This document shows positions 45,084 through 54,076 of a DNA stretch of 64,000 nucleotides, one piece after another. The stretch comes from Cellulomonas sp. Leaf395. Lineage in GTDB: Bacteria; Actinomycetota; Actinomycetes; Actinomycetales; Cellulomonadaceae. Where the stretch lies: positions 648,850-712,849 of the forward strand of contig NZ_LMQI01000003.1 of the NCBI RefSeq assembly GCF_001424125.1, given 5' to 3'. The position numbers and the translations under genes are program-made. Every line of letters begins with the position of its first letter. The stretch's first letter is position 1. The notes beneath the pieces are model-generated. The model saw nothing but the letters and a program-made list of their open reading frames with translations, had not been told where the DNA came from and searched no databases.

Positions 45084-46223
45084 GTGACCGTCGACGCGCT
45101 GCAGGACCGCCAACAGCTGGTCTCGGCGTCCCGGGTGGTCGTCAAGATCGGCTCGTCCTCGCTGACCGGACCGGACGGCCGGCTCGCTCCGGAACGTCTG
45201 AACGCGCTGGTCGACGTGCTCGCCGCACGCCGAGCCGCCGGCGGGCAGGTGGTGCTGGTGTCCTCCGGCGCGATCGCCGCGGGTCTCGGCCCGCTCGGTC
45301 TGGTTGCCCGCCCGCGGGACCTGGCGACGCAGCAGGCAGCAGCTTCCGTCGGGCAGGGGCTCCTCGTCGCGCACTACACCGCCGCGTTCGCCCGGTACGG
45401 GCTGCAGGTGGGCCAGGTGCTGCTGACCGCCGACGACACCGTGCGTCGCGTGCACTACCGCAACGCGCACCGCGCGCTGACCCGGTTGCTCGACCTCGGC
45501 ATCGTGCCCGTGATCAACGAGAACGACGCCGTGGCCACCGACGAGATCCGGTTCGGGGACAACGACCGCCTGGCCGCCCTGGTCTCGCACCTGGTGCACG
45601 CGGACGCGCTGCTGCTGCTGAGCGACGTCGACTCGCTCTACACCGGTCCGCCGTCGCGCGACGGGTCCCGGAGGATCGCGTCCGTCGTGCACGCGCAGGA
45701 CCTCGAGGGCATCGACGTGGCATCGCGGGGGAGCGCGGTCGGCACCGGCGGCATGGTCACCAAGCTCGAGTCCGTCGCGATCGCGACGCAGTCCGGGGTC
45801 CCAGTCGTCCTGACGTCCGCAGCGCAGGCCGCGCAGGCGCTCGCCGGTGAGGATGTCGGCACCTGGTTCACCGCGACCGGTCGGCGCACGTCGATCCGCC
45901 GGCTGTGGCTCGCGCACGCGGCGAACACCCGCGGGCGGCTGGTCCTCGACGCCGGTGCGGTCCGGGCGGTCCTCGAGCGGGGGACGTCGCTGCTGCCCGC
46001 GGGGGTGACCGGGGTGGAGGGCACGTTCGAGGCGGGCGACCCCGTAGAGCTCGTCGGCCCCGACGGTCACCTGGTGGCGCGAGGGCTGGTGTCCTACGAC
46101 GCCGACGAGGTCCCGCCGCTGCTGGGCCGCTCGACCTCCGAGCTGCGCGCGTCGCTCGGCCCGGGCTACGACCGCGAGCTGGTCCATCGCGACGACCTGG
46201 TCCTGGTCCGCAAGCGCCGCTGA
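45084..46223 (+). CDS. proB: glutamate 5-kinase
   Basis: A 379-residue enzyme phosphorylating glutamate in proline synthesis. The amino-acid kinase domain includes VVKIGSSSLTGPDGRLAPER, VSSGAIAAGLGPLGL and NENDAVATDEIRFGDNDRLA; the C-terminal PUA domain starts near residue 280 (GRLVLDAGAVRAVLERG). I chose GTG 45084 because CAGAAT (45071-45076) is 7 bases upstream; ATG 45075 overlaps that box and would add three residues. proA lies 10 kb downstream, so the pathway genes are split by the uronate operon. Confidence 0.94.
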   Translation: MTVDALQDRQQLVSASRVVVKIGSSSLTGPDGRLAPERLNALVDVLAARRAAGGQVVLVSSGAIAAGLGPLGLVARPRDLATQQAAASVGQGLLVAHYTAAFARYGLQVGQVLLTADDTVRRVHYRNAHRALTRLLDLGIVPVINENDAVATDEIRFGDNDRLAALVSHLVHADALLLLSDVDSLYTGPPSRDGSRRIASVVHAQDLEGIDVASRGSAVGTGGMVTKLESVAIATQSGVPVVLTSAAQAAQALAGEDVGTWFTATGRRTSIRRLWLAHAANTRGRLVLDAGAVRAVLERGTSLLPAGVTGVEGTFEAGDPVELVGPDGHLVARGLVSYDADEVPPLLGRSTSELRASLGPGYDRELVHRDDLVLVRKRR

Positions 46224-46246
46224 CCCGCCCGCCGTCGCGGCCCCTT

Positions 46247-47350
46247 CTACCGGTCCACGCGTGCCCCGCCTCCGCCGGCCAGCTTGAGGACGTCGGCGGT
46301 GGTGACCATCGTGGTGTCACCAGGGGTCGTCATGGCCAGCGCCCCGTGCGCGGCGCCGTACTCGACGGCTGTCTGCAGGGTCTGACCGTCCAGCAGGCCG
46401 TAGATCAGCCCGGAGGCGAAGGAGTCGCCACCGCCGACGCGGTCGAGGATCTCGAGCCGCTCGCGGTGGGTCGCCTGCACGACGCCCGTCGACGGTGACC
46501 AGGCGAGCGCGCCCCAGTCGTTGACGGACGCCGACCGCACGGTGCGCATCGTGGTGCCGATGACCCGGAAGTTCGGGTAGGCGGCGGCTGCGGTGGTGAT
46601 CATGGCGGCGAACTTGTCCACCTCGAGCTCGGCCAGCGACGCATCGCCACCCTCGACCTCGAAGCCGAGCGAGGCGGTGAAGTCCTCCTCGTTGCCGATC
46701 ATCACGTCGATGTACGGCGCGATCTCTCGGTTGACCTCCTGCGCCTTGGCCAGCCCGCCGATGGCCTTCCACAGGCTCGGCCGGTAGTTGAGGTCGTAGG
46801 AGACGACGGTGCCGTGCCGCTTCGCGGCCGTGACGGCCTCGATGACGGTCTGCGCGGCGGACTCGCTCAGCGCGGCGAAGATGCCGCCGGTGTGCAGCCA
46901 ACGCACTCCCAGCTCGCCGAACAGGTGGTCCCAGTCCACGTCGCCGGGCTTCAGCTGGGAGACGGCGGTGGTGCCGCGGTCGGAGACGCCGACCGCGCCG
47001 CGCACGCCGAAGCCGCGCTCGGTGAAGTTCAGGCCGTTGCGGACCTGGCGGCCGATGCCGTCGTAGGGCACCCACTGGATGAAGGACGTGTCCAGGCCGC
47101 CAGTGAGGATGAGGTCCTCGACCAGGCGCCCGACCTCGTTGTCCGCGAGCGCGGTCACGATGGCGCCGCGCAGCCCGAACGCGCGTCGCAGACCACGGGC
47201 GACGTTGTACTCGCCGCCGCCCTCCCAGACGCGGAACGAGCGGGCGGTACGGATGCGACCTTCGCCGGGGTCGAGGCGGAGCATGACCTCGCCGAGGGAC
47301 ACCACGTCGTACCGGCACTCGGAGGCGGGCCTGATAGTCAGGTCAGACAT
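46247..47350 (-). CDS. kdgK: 2-keto-3-deoxygluconate kinase
   Basis: A 367-residue PfkB-family sugar kinase. GEVMLRLDPGEGRIRTARSF at the N-terminus and the catalytic DRVGGGDSFASGLIYGLLDG signature are clear. It should phosphorylate KDG to KDPG, the step before Eda, whose gene overlaps this start by 8 bases. It is longer than E. coli KdgK (about 310) and closer to actinobacterial forms. Last gene of the uronate operon. Confidence 0.88.
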   Translation of the reverse strand: MSDLTIRPASECRYDVVSLGEVMLRLDPGEGRIRTARSFRVWEGGGEYNVARGLRRAFGLRGAIVTALADNEVGRLVEDLILTGGLDTSFIQWVPYDGIGRQVRNGLNFTERGFGVRGAVGVSDRGTTAVSQLKPGDVDWDHLFGELGVRWLHTGGIFAALSESAAQTVIEAVTAAKRHGTVVSYDLNYRPSLWKAIGGLAKAQEVNREIAPYIDVMIGNEEDFTASLGFEVEGGDASLAELEVDKFAAMITTAAAAYPNFRVIGTTMRTVRSASVNDWGALAWSPSTGVVQATHRERLEILDRVGGGDSFASGLIYGLLDGQTLQTAVEYGAAHGALAMTTPGDTTMVTTADVLKLAGGGGARVDR

Positions 47351-47990
47351 GCTGGAGCTCCTTGACCTGCGTCGTCACCAGCGCGACGGCGTCGAGGGTG
47401 AGAGCCCGGATGGTGTCGAAGTCGCCCGACCCCACCAGCGAGCGCGGGCACATCCACGAGCCGCCCACGGCGACGACGCTGCTCAGGGCGAGGTACTCGG
47501 CAAGGTTCGCCGGGCCGACGCCGCCCGTGGGCACGAAGCCGACGTGGCCGAACGGAGCAGCCAGGGCGGCGATCGCCGGAGCGCCGCCGGACGTGCCCGC
47601 CGGGAAGAACTTGACCGTGGTCAGCCCGAGCTCGAGCGCGGCTTGCACCTCGGTCGCGGTGATCGCACCGGGCAGTGCGAGGATCCCGTGCTCCTGGCAC
47701 CGCTCCACGACGGCGCGGCTCAGTCCGGGGGAGACGACGAAGCCGGCGCCGGCCCCGACCGCGCGGTCGACCTGGTCGACGGTCAGCACGGTGCCGGCAC
47801 CCACCAGGATGTCGCCCCGGCCGGCCATCACCCGGATCGACTCCTCGGCGGCGGCGGTGCGGAAGGTGATCTCGGCGACCGGGAGGCCGCCGGCCACCAG
47901 CGCGCCCGCGAGCGCGTCGGCGTCGGCGGCGTCGTCGAGCACGACCACCGGCACGAGGCGCGTGGTGCGCAGGGCTGTCAGGACATCCAT
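47343..47990 (-). CDS. eda: KDPG/KHG aldolase
   Basis: A 215-residue class I aldolase cleaving 2-keto-3-deoxy-6-phosphogluconate to pyruvate and glyceraldehyde-3-phosphate. The Schiff-base lysine lies in LGLTTVKFFPAGTSGG and the acid/base Glu in GGLPVAEITFRTAAAEE; GFVPTGGVGPANLAEYL binds phosphate. Gap to the upstream SDR is 36 bases. Confidence 0.94.
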   Translation of the reverse strand: MDVLTALRTTRLVPVVVLDDAADADALAGALVAGGLPVAEITFRTAAAEESIRVMAGRGDILVGAGTVLTVDQVDRAVGAGAGFVVSPGLSRAVVERCQEHGILALPGAITATEVQAALELGLTTVKFFPAGTSGGAPAIAALAAPFGHVGFVPTGGVGPANLAEYLALSSVVAVGGSWMCPRSLVGSGDFDTIRALTLDAVALVTTQVKELQHV

Positions 47991-48026
47991 GGTGAGCTCA
48001 TCTCTTCGAAGGGGTGGTGCGGGAGG

Positions 48027-48782
48027 TCAGCGGGCGAGCCAGCCGCCGTCGACGGCCAGCACCTGGCCGTGCACGTAGGCGGAGGCTGCGCTGGCGAGGA
48101 AGACGACGACGTTGCCGACGTCCTCCGGCTGTCCCCACCGACCGGCGGGGATGCGTGCCGAGAGCTGGGCGAGCCGTGCCGGGTCGGCGAGCAGGGCGGC
48201 GTTCATCTCGGTGGCCATGTACCCGGGGGCGACCGCATTGACGTTCACGCCCTGCCCCGACCACTCGTTGCACAGCGCCTTGGTGAGCTGGGCGACCGCA
48301 CCCTTGCTCGCGGCGTACGCGGCGACGGTCAGTCCGCCCTGGAAGCTCAGCAGGGACGCGAGGTTGATGATCTTGCCCTCGCCGCGCTCCAGCATCGGCC
48401 GGCCGAACAGCTGGCAGAGCTGGAACACCGCGCGCAGGTTCACGTCGAGGACGTGGTCCCACGAGTCCAGAGGGAAGTCGACCGCGGGGTGGCGGTCCTG
48501 CGTCCCCGCGTTGTTGACGAGGATGTCGACCCGATGCTCCGCGAGCACCTGCGTGGCGGTGGCGGTGATGGCGTCCGCGTCGGCCAGGTCGAGGGCGGCG
48601 AAGTGCACCCGCCGCCCGAGCGTCGCGGCGTGCTCGGTGAGGGTGGCGGGCAGGTCGCTGCGTCCGAACACGACGACGTCGGCGCCCGCCTCCAGGAGTG
48701 CCGTCGAGATGCCGAGGCCGAGGCCGCGTCCGCCACCGGTGACGGCGGCGGTCCTGCCGTGCAGATCGAACGGCGTGCTCAT
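48027..48782 (-). CDS. SDR oxidoreductase, second KduD/IdnO-like paralogue
   Basis: A 251-residue short-chain dehydrogenase. Cofactor motif TGGGRGLGLGISTALLEAGA, NNAG motif, active-site Ser in NLASLLSFQGG and the YAASK catalytic Tyr/Lys pair are intact; the ending AVDGGWLAR is typical of KduD and gluconate 5-dehydrogenase. It is clearly related to the KduD at 50814-51590 but diverged, suggesting a different keto-sugar-acid substrate. ATG 48782 overlaps the Zn-dehydrogenase stop. Confidence 0.8.
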   Translation of the reverse strand: MSTPFDLHGRTAAVTGGGRGLGLGISTALLEAGADVVVFGRSDLPATLTEHAATLGRRVHFAALDLADADAITATATQVLAEHRVDILVNNAGTQDRHPAVDFPLDSWDHVLDVNLRAVFQLCQLFGRPMLERGEGKIINLASLLSFQGGLTVAAYAASKGAVAQLTKALCNEWSGQGVNVNAVAPGYMATEMNAALLADPARLAQLSARIPAGRWGQPEDVGNVVVFLASAASAYVHGQVLAVDGGWLAR

Positions 48783-49819
48783 GAGTCGGCCTCTCCGGTC
48801 AGGGGGGTGACCAGGACCTTGAGGCAGTCCTGGCCGGACGCCGCGGCGTCGAAGGCGGCGGCCACGTCGTCGAGCGCGAACACCCGGGTGGGGAAGCGCT
48901 CGAGGTCGAGCACGCCCGTAGCGATCAGGTCGATCGCGCGGGTCATGTCGGCCGAGGTGTAGACGCGCACCCCGACGACGGTCTGCTCCAGGAAGCAGAC
49001 GGCCTGCAGGTCGATCGGGGTCGGCTGCTTGTAGACACCGACGACGACGATGCGGCCGCGCACGCGGGTGACGGCGGTGACCTCGGCGGCCACCGACGGG
49101 TGCGCGGCCGAGTCGAACGTGACGTCGGCGCCCTCCCCGTCCGTGAGCGGGGCGAGGGTCTGGGCCATCGTCGAGTCCGGGGCCACGACGGTGAGCCCGA
49201 GCCCGGAGGCGACGTCCCGACGCCACGCGCTCGGCTCGGAGATGACGACATGAGCAGCCCCGGCGTGCCGGGCGACGAGCGCGGTGAGCACCCCGATCGG
49301 ACCGGCGCCGTAGACCGCGACTGTGTCGCCCGCACGCATGCCGGACAGGTCGACGGCGTGCACGGCGACCGCGAGCGGCTCCGCGAGCGACGCCGTGCGG
49401 GGGTCTACCTCGACGGGGACCGCGTGCAGCACCTCGGGCGGGAGGGCGACGAGCTGTGCCATCGCGCCCGGTGCGTCGATGCCGTACAGGCCCAGGCGAC
49501 GGCACACGTGGGTGAGCCCGTCGCGGCACGCCCGGCACTCGCCGCAGCTGATCAGGGGCTCGACGACGACCAGCGTTCCCGCGGGGGGACCGGTCGCACC
49601 GGCGCGCTCGACCCAGCCGGACATCTCGTGCCCCATGATCAGCGGCGCGGTCGCTCGCGGGTGCGACCCGTGCAGGATCGACAGGTCCGTCCCGCAGATG
49701 CCGTTGTAGGCGACCCTGACCAGGGCCCAGCCGTCGGGCACCTCGGGGGTGGGGACCTGCGTGACGTCGACGGTGTCGGGCGCCGTCCAGCGGGCTGCGG
49801 TCATCGTGGTGGTGGTCAT
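48779..49819 (-). CDS. zinc-dependent medium-chain dehydrogenase
   Basis: A 346-residue MDR-family enzyme. Catalytic zinc ligands are in NGICGTDLSILHG and MGHEMSGWVE; the structural zinc site is CGECRACRDGLTHVC; the NAD motif is VAVYGAGPIGVLTALVARHA. The family includes L-idonate, sorbitol and threonine dehydrogenases. In this operon, polyol or aldonate oxidation is likely, with L-idonate 5-dehydrogenase a reasonable guess. Overlaps both neighbours by 4 bases. Confidence 0.8.
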   Translation of the reverse strand: MTTTTMTAARWTAPDTVDVTQVPTPEVPDGWALVRVAYNGICGTDLSILHGSHPRATAPLIMGHEMSGWVERAGATGPPAGTLVVVEPLISCGECRACRDGLTHVCRRLGLYGIDAPGAMAQLVALPPEVLHAVPVEVDPRTASLAEPLAVAVHAVDLSGMRAGDTVAVYGAGPIGVLTALVARHAGAAHVVISEPSAWRRDVASGLGLTVVAPDSTMAQTLAPLTDGEGADVTFDSAAHPSVAAEVTAVTRVRGRIVVVGVYKQPTPIDLQAVCFLEQTVVGVRVYTSADMTRAIDLIATGVLDLERFPTRVFALDDVAAAFDAAASGQDCLKVLVTPLTGEADS

Positions 49820-50817
49820 GAGACGACCTCGCTGTTGCGTCCGGGAGCGCCCAGGACCTCGGGATTGACGATGTCGCGGGGCGGGCGCCCGGCGCAGACC
49901 TCGAGCACGTTGCCGATGGTCCGGCGCTTGAGCTCGTCGTAGGACTCCTCGGTGTACCAGGCCAGGTGCGGGGTCAGCACGACCGAGTCGAACTGCGTGA
50001 GCGGATGCCCGACCGGCAGGGGCTCGGTCTCGTGCACGTCGATCGCCGCACCGAGGATCGACCCCGTCCGCAGCGCCTCGACCAGCGCATCGACGTCGAC
50101 GACCCCGCCGCGGCTCGTGTTCACCAGGATCGCGTCCGGCCGCATCCGGGCCAGCTGCGCGGCCCCGATAAGGTGGCGCGTCACGTCCGTGAGCGGGGTG
50201 TGCAGCGAGACCACCTGCGCCCGCTCGAGCAGCTCGTCCAGGCTGACGGACGCGAACCCGTGGAACGTCGCCGCTCCGGGGGTGGCCGCGATGTCGTACC
50301 CGATCACCTCGTACCCGAGGCCGGCGGCCTTGCGCGCGGTGGCGGTACCGATCAGGCCCATGCCGACGATGCCGAACACCCGGCCGCGGGTCTGGAAGAG
50401 GGGACGCACCGCGGGCAGGTCGAAGGAGCCGGCGCGCAACCCGCGGTCCAGCCGGGGGATGCCTCGGGCTGCGGCGAGCGCCAGGCCGATCGCGTGGTCG
50501 GAGACCGACTCCGTGCCGTAGTCGGGCACGTTGCACACGGCGATCCCTCGCTCGGTCGCCGCGGCGACGTCGACCGAGTCGACGCCCACCCCGTACCGGC
50601 CGACGACGCGCAGCCGGGGCAGCGCGTCCATCACCTCGGCGGTGATCTGCGCGTACTGGACGAGGATCGCGTCGGCGTCGGCCGCGTTCGCGACCAGCTC
50701 CTGCGAGGTGGTCGACTGCGTGAGGACCAGCTCCGCCCCCGCCGCGCCGGCGAGCTCGTGCTCGGCCCCGAACGAGTCGTGGTCGCACTCGGTGATGACG
50801 ACCCGGACCCCGGTCAT
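49816..50817 (-). CDS. D-2-hydroxyacid dehydrogenase (CtBP-like)
   Basis: A 333-residue NAD(P)-dependent enzyme with VFGIVGMGLIGTATARKAAG, catalytic Arg in VNTSRGGVVDVDAL, Glu in IDVHETEPLPVG and His in LTPHLAWYTEE. It belongs to the phosphoglycerate-dehydrogenase/CtBP branch. A 2-keto-aldonate reductase role would fit with the neighbouring Zn-dehydrogenase and SDR. ATG 50817 overlaps the kduD stop; its own stop overlaps the Zn-dehydrogenase start. Confidence 0.8.
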   Translation of the reverse strand: MTGVRVVITECDHDSFGAEHELAGAAGAELVLTQSTTSQELVANAADADAILVQYAQITAEVMDALPRLRVVGRYGVGVDSVDVAAATERGIAVCNVPDYGTESVSDHAIGLALAAARGIPRLDRGLRAGSFDLPAVRPLFQTRGRVFGIVGMGLIGTATARKAAGLGYEVIGYDIAATPGAATFHGFASVSLDELLERAQVVSLHTPLTDVTRHLIGAAQLARMRPDAILVNTSRGGVVDVDALVEALRTGSILGAAIDVHETEPLPVGHPLTQFDSVVLTPHLAWYTEESYDELKRRTIGNVLEVCAGRPPRDIVNPEVLGAPGRNSEVVS

Positions 50818-51590
50818 CGGGCCAGCCATCCGCCGTCGACGGGCAGCGTGATGCCGTGCACGTAGTCCGCCGCGTGCGAGCACAGGAACAGGACCGCACC
50901 GGCGATGTCCGACGCCTCGGCCCAGCGGCCGGCCGGGATGCGGTCCAGGATCGCCTGGCTCCGCTCGGCGTCCGCGCGCAGGTCGGTGGTGTTCGCGGTC
51001 GCGACGTATCCCGGGGCGACCGCGTTGACGTTGACGCCCAGGGGCGCCCACTCGTTGGCGAGGGCCTTGGTCAGACCGGCGACCGCCGACTTCGACGAGG
51101 CGTAGCCAGGCACGTTGACGCCGCCCTGGAAGCTGAGCAGCGAGGCGGTGTTGACGATCTTGCCGCCGCCGCGGGCGATCATCGACCGGCCGACCTCGCG
51201 GGACAGGACGAACGTCGAACGCAGGTTGACGTCGAGGACGTAGTCGAAGTCCTCGTCGCTGTGCTCGGCGGCCGGGGTGCGGCGGATGGTGCCGCCGTTG
51301 TTGACGAGGATGTCGACGTCCCGGCCGGCCAGCTCGGCGGCGAGCGCGGTGACCTCCGCGCGCACCGAGAAGTCCGCGCGCAGCGGGGTGAATGTGCGGC
51401 CGAGACCCTCGACGGTGCTGCGGGCCTCGCTGGCGCCGTCGGGAATGTCGTGGCTGACGGCGATGACGTCGGCGCCGGCTCTTGCGAGCGACTCCACGAT
51501 CGCCAGGCCGATGCCCTGGCTCCCGCCGGTGACGACGGCGAGCCTCCCTTCGAGGCTGAAGAGGCTCTCTGTGTAGCTGGCGATCGTCAT
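50814..51590 (-). CDS. kduD: 2-deoxy-D-gluconate 3-dehydrogenase / KduD
   Basis: A 258-residue SDR closely matching E. coli KduD in several segments I remember: NTASLLSFQGGVNVPGYASS, VNVNAVAPGYVATANTTDLR, RSQAILDRIPAGRW and the terminal PVDGGWLAR. It reduces 2,5-diketo-3-deoxygluconate (the KduI product) to KDG. ATG 51590 has GAGGAG ten bases upstream. Lies 54 bases after kduI. Confidence 0.88.
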   Translation of the reverse strand: MTIASYTESLFSLEGRLAVVTGGSQGIGLAIVESLARAGADVIAVSHDIPDGASEARSTVEGLGRTFTPLRADFSVRAEVTALAAELAGRDVDILVNNGGTIRRTPAAEHSDEDFDYVLDVNLRSTFVLSREVGRSMIARGGGKIVNTASLLSFQGGVNVPGYASSKSAVAGLTKALANEWAPLGVNVNAVAPGYVATANTTDLRADAERSQAILDRIPAGRWAEASDIAGAVLFLCSHAADYVHGITLPVDGGWLAR

Positions 51591-51644
51591 CGGGACGGTG
51601 CTCCTCATTGTGCGTGGGGTGACGGGGTGGGAAGTCGGGAGCGG

Positions 51645-52484
51645 TCAGCGCAGGTCGGCGATCGCGAAGCCGTCCATGTCGTCGAACGACTGGTTCTCGC
51701 CGGCCATGGCCCAGACGAAGGCGTAGCTGGCGGAGCCGACGCCGGAGTGCACGGACCAGCTGGGGGAGATGACGGCCTCGCGGTCACCGACCACGAGGTG
51801 CCGGCTCTCCGTCGGCTCGCCCATGAGGTGGATGACGCGGGCATCGGCCGGGAGGTCGAAGTAGAGGTAGCACTCGGTCCGGCGGTCGTGCGTGTGCGCC
51901 GGCAACGTGTTCCACATGCTTCCGGGGTGCAGCTGCGTGACGCCCATGACGATCTGGCAGCTGCGGACGCCGTCCTCGTGGATGTACTGGTTCAGCGTCC
52001 GGCGGTTCGAGGTGAGGGGGTCGCCGAGCTCGCGCTGGGTGCCCTGCCCGGCCTCGACGAGCGTGGTCGGATAGGCGGTGTGGGCGGGCGCGGAGACCAG
52101 GTAGAAGCTCGCGGCACCGTCGTTCCCGGAGGCGTCCGTCGCGGCGAACGACACGGCCTGCGCGCCCCGACCGATGTACAGGCAGGACCCCTTGGACAGC
52201 ACGTGCTCCGTGCCGTCCACGGTGACCGTGCCGGTGCCGCCGACGTTGACGACGCCGGCCTCGCGATGGTCGAAGAAGTGGTCGCTGCGGATCTCCGGGA
52301 ACGTGCCCAGCTCGAGCGCGACGTCCAGCGGGCTGATGCCGGCGAGCACGACGCGGTCGTGGTGCGTGTAGAGCGCTCGGACCTCGCCCGCGACGAACAG
52401 GTCCTGGACCAGGTAGCGCCGGCGGAGCTCGGCGGTGTCCATCCCGGGCACGTTCTCCGGGCTCGTGGCGTAGCGCTGGTCCAT
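51645..52484 (-). CDS. kduI: 5-keto-4-deoxyuronate isomerase
   Basis: A 279-residue cupin-type isomerase converting 5-keto-4-deoxyuronate to 2,5-diketo-3-deoxygluconate. Zinc ligands are in LPAHTHDRRTECYLYFDL (two His and Glu) and SPSWSVHSGVG (His). The start MDQRYATSPENVPGMDTAEL and the length match E. coli KduI (278). This gene identifies the operon as a route for unsaturated uronates released by polysaccharide lyases. Confidence 0.94.
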   Translation of the reverse strand: MDQRYATSPENVPGMDTAELRRRYLVQDLFVAGEVRALYTHHDRVVLAGISPLDVALELGTFPEIRSDHFFDHREAGVVNVGGTGTVTVDGTEHVLSKGSCLYIGRGAQAVSFAATDASGNDGAASFYLVSAPAHTAYPTTLVEAGQGTQRELGDPLTSNRRTLNQYIHEDGVRSCQIVMGVTQLHPGSMWNTLPAHTHDRRTECYLYFDLPADARVIHLMGEPTESRHLVVGDREAVISPSWSVHSGVGSASYAFVWAMAGENQSFDDMDGFAIADLR

Positions 52485-52524
52485 GGAAGACCTCTCAAGG
52501 AGTGCGGGCACTGCAGCGGGTGTG

Positions 52525-52558
52525 CGCCGCGCCGGGGAGTCGTGCACCCGGCGCGGCG
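52525..52558 (-). terminator. strong hairpin between transporter gene and kduI
   Basis: CGCCGCGCCGGG (52525-52536) and CCCGGCGCGGCG (52547-52558) are exact complements around 10 bases, in the 91-base gap. It may attenuate expression of the enzymes relative to the transporter or protect a processed mRNA end. Confidence 0.6.
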
Positions 52559-52575
52559 GGCGGTGCTGGACCGTG

Positions 52576-53934
52576 CTAGTTCGCGTCTTCTTCGAGGAGC
52601 AGGTCGCGGTCGACCGTCTCCGGGGCGTACAGGGTGGTGACGAAGGTGATGCCCATGATCACGACCATGTAGACCGCGACCGGCCACCAGGACCCGGTGG
52701 CCCAGGTCATGAGCGCCGCGCAGATGAACGGTGCGAGGCCGCCGCCGAAGACGGAGGAGAACTCGCGTCCGAGGGCGACACCGGCGTAGCGGTACCGAGA
52801 CCCGAACAGCTCGGGGAAGTACGCCGCCTGGACCCCGACGGTGGCCTGCGAGGCGATCATGAAGCCGACGACGATGACCAGGCAGATCAGGACGAGGTTG
52901 CCGGTGTTGAGGATGAGGAACGCCGGGACGGCGAACAGCATCAGGAAGCCGGTGACGATCAGGTACATGCGCCGGCGGCCGAACCGGTCGGAGAGCATCC
53001 CGAACACCACGGCGGACACGCAGGCGCACAACGCACCGATGAGCAGGAACTTCGGGATCAGCGTGGAGTCGATGTCGAGATAGTTGATCAGGTAGGCACC
53101 GATGAAGACCTGGAAGATGTACGAGTGCGAGTTCGCGCCGATGTTCATGAAGAACACGCGCGCCAGGTGCTTCTTGCCGTGCTTCCACACGTCCACGACG
53201 GGGGAGACCGCCGCCGCCTCGATGGCACCCTCGGCCTTGAGCTCCTCGAAGACCGGGGACTCCTTGACCTTGCGACGGATGACGTAGGCCGCGATGGTGA
53301 CGAAGATCGAGCTGAAGAACACGAGGCGCCAGCCGTAGGACAGCAAGGCCTCGTCCGGCATCATCTGCACGAGGATCCACACGACAGCGCCCATCGCGGC
53401 ACCGGCGGCGGCACCCACGAAGACCAGCGAGGAGAAGCGTCCGCGCCTGCCCTTGGGGGCGGTCTCGGTCAGCAGCACGATGCCGCTGGCCTGCTCGGCG
53501 CCTGCGCCGAAGCCCTGCAGGAACCGGGCCATGAGCAGCAGGATCGGCGCCCAGATGCCGACCATCGCGTAGGTGGGCAGCAGGCCGATGACGAACGTCG
53601 CGGTGCCCATCAGGAACAGCGTGGCGACCATGACGAACTTGCGGCCGAGCCGGTCGCCGTACTTGGAGAAGAACATCCCGCCGAGCGGGCGGGCGCCGAA
53701 GCCGACGAACAGCACGCCGAACGACGCGAGCATGCCGGAGATCGGGTCCATGTCGGAGAAGAAGATCTTGCTGAAGATGATCGCCGACGCTGTGCCGAAG
53801 ATCGTGAAGTCGAAGTTCTCGAGCGCGGTCCCGATACCGCCGGCCCACGCTGCACGGTGCAGGTTCCGGCGGTCGACGGGGGGAGGGGCGCCATCCGCCG
53901 TGGTGGGCGGTGGGAGGACGATGTTTCCGGTCAC
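52576..53934 (-). CDS. MHS-family MFS metabolite:H+ symporter
   Basis: A 452-residue, 12-helix major facilitator. The N-terminus GGIGTALENFDFTIFGTASA and the loop KYGDRLGRKFVMV (between helices 2 and 3) are characteristic of the metabolite:H+ symporter subfamily (shikimate, ProP, citrate and ketoglutarate carriers). As first gene of the uronate operon it probably imports the uronate or keto-sugar acid; uronate transporters in E. coli belong to other subfamilies, so the substrate is uncertain. Start GTG 53934. Confidence 0.83.
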   Translation of the reverse strand: MTGNIVLPPPTTADGAPPPVDRRNLHRAAWAGGIGTALENFDFTIFGTASAIIFSKIFFSDMDPISGMLASFGVLFVGFGARPLGGMFFSKYGDRLGRKFVMVATLFLMGTATFVIGLLPTYAMVGIWAPILLLMARFLQGFGAGAEQASGIVLLTETAPKGRRGRFSSLVFVGAAAGAAMGAVVWILVQMMPDEALLSYGWRLVFFSSIFVTIAAYVIRRKVKESPVFEELKAEGAIEAAAVSPVVDVWKHGKKHLARVFFMNIGANSHSYIFQVFIGAYLINYLDIDSTLIPKFLLIGALCACVSAVVFGMLSDRFGRRRMYLIVTGFLMLFAVPAFLILNTGNLVLICLVIVVGFMIASQATVGVQAAYFPELFGSRYRYAGVALGREFSSVFGGGLAPFICAALMTWATGSWWPVAVYMVVIMGITFVTTLYAPETVDRDLLLEEDAN

Positions 53935-54051
53935 AGGACACCTGTCTCGTGGGAGCGGGCGTCGCTCGTGCCGCGCAGGGCCGAGCGAGGTTCGGGGCTG
54001 TCGGTGCTTCGTCCCGCGCGGTGCCAGGTGACCTCTGCGTCTCGGCTGGAT

Positions 54052-54076
54052 GGAACGCGGTTCCGTTACGCGGAAC
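54052..54076. promoter_or_regulatory. candidate operator of the uronate operon
   Basis: Three alternating half-sites GGAAC(54052-54056), GTTCC (54060-54064) and GGAAC (54072-54076) form two overlapping palindromes, GGAAC-N3-GTTCC and GTTCCG-N5-CGGAAC. The position just downstream of a minus-strand -10-like box is that of a repressor site. The regulator (perhaps KdgR/IclR or GntR type) is not in the window. Confidence 0.5.

Noticed and set aside
43485..46187. 900-codon minus-strand frame over obgE and proB
   Set aside because: Antisense shadow; both plus-strand genes are unmistakable.
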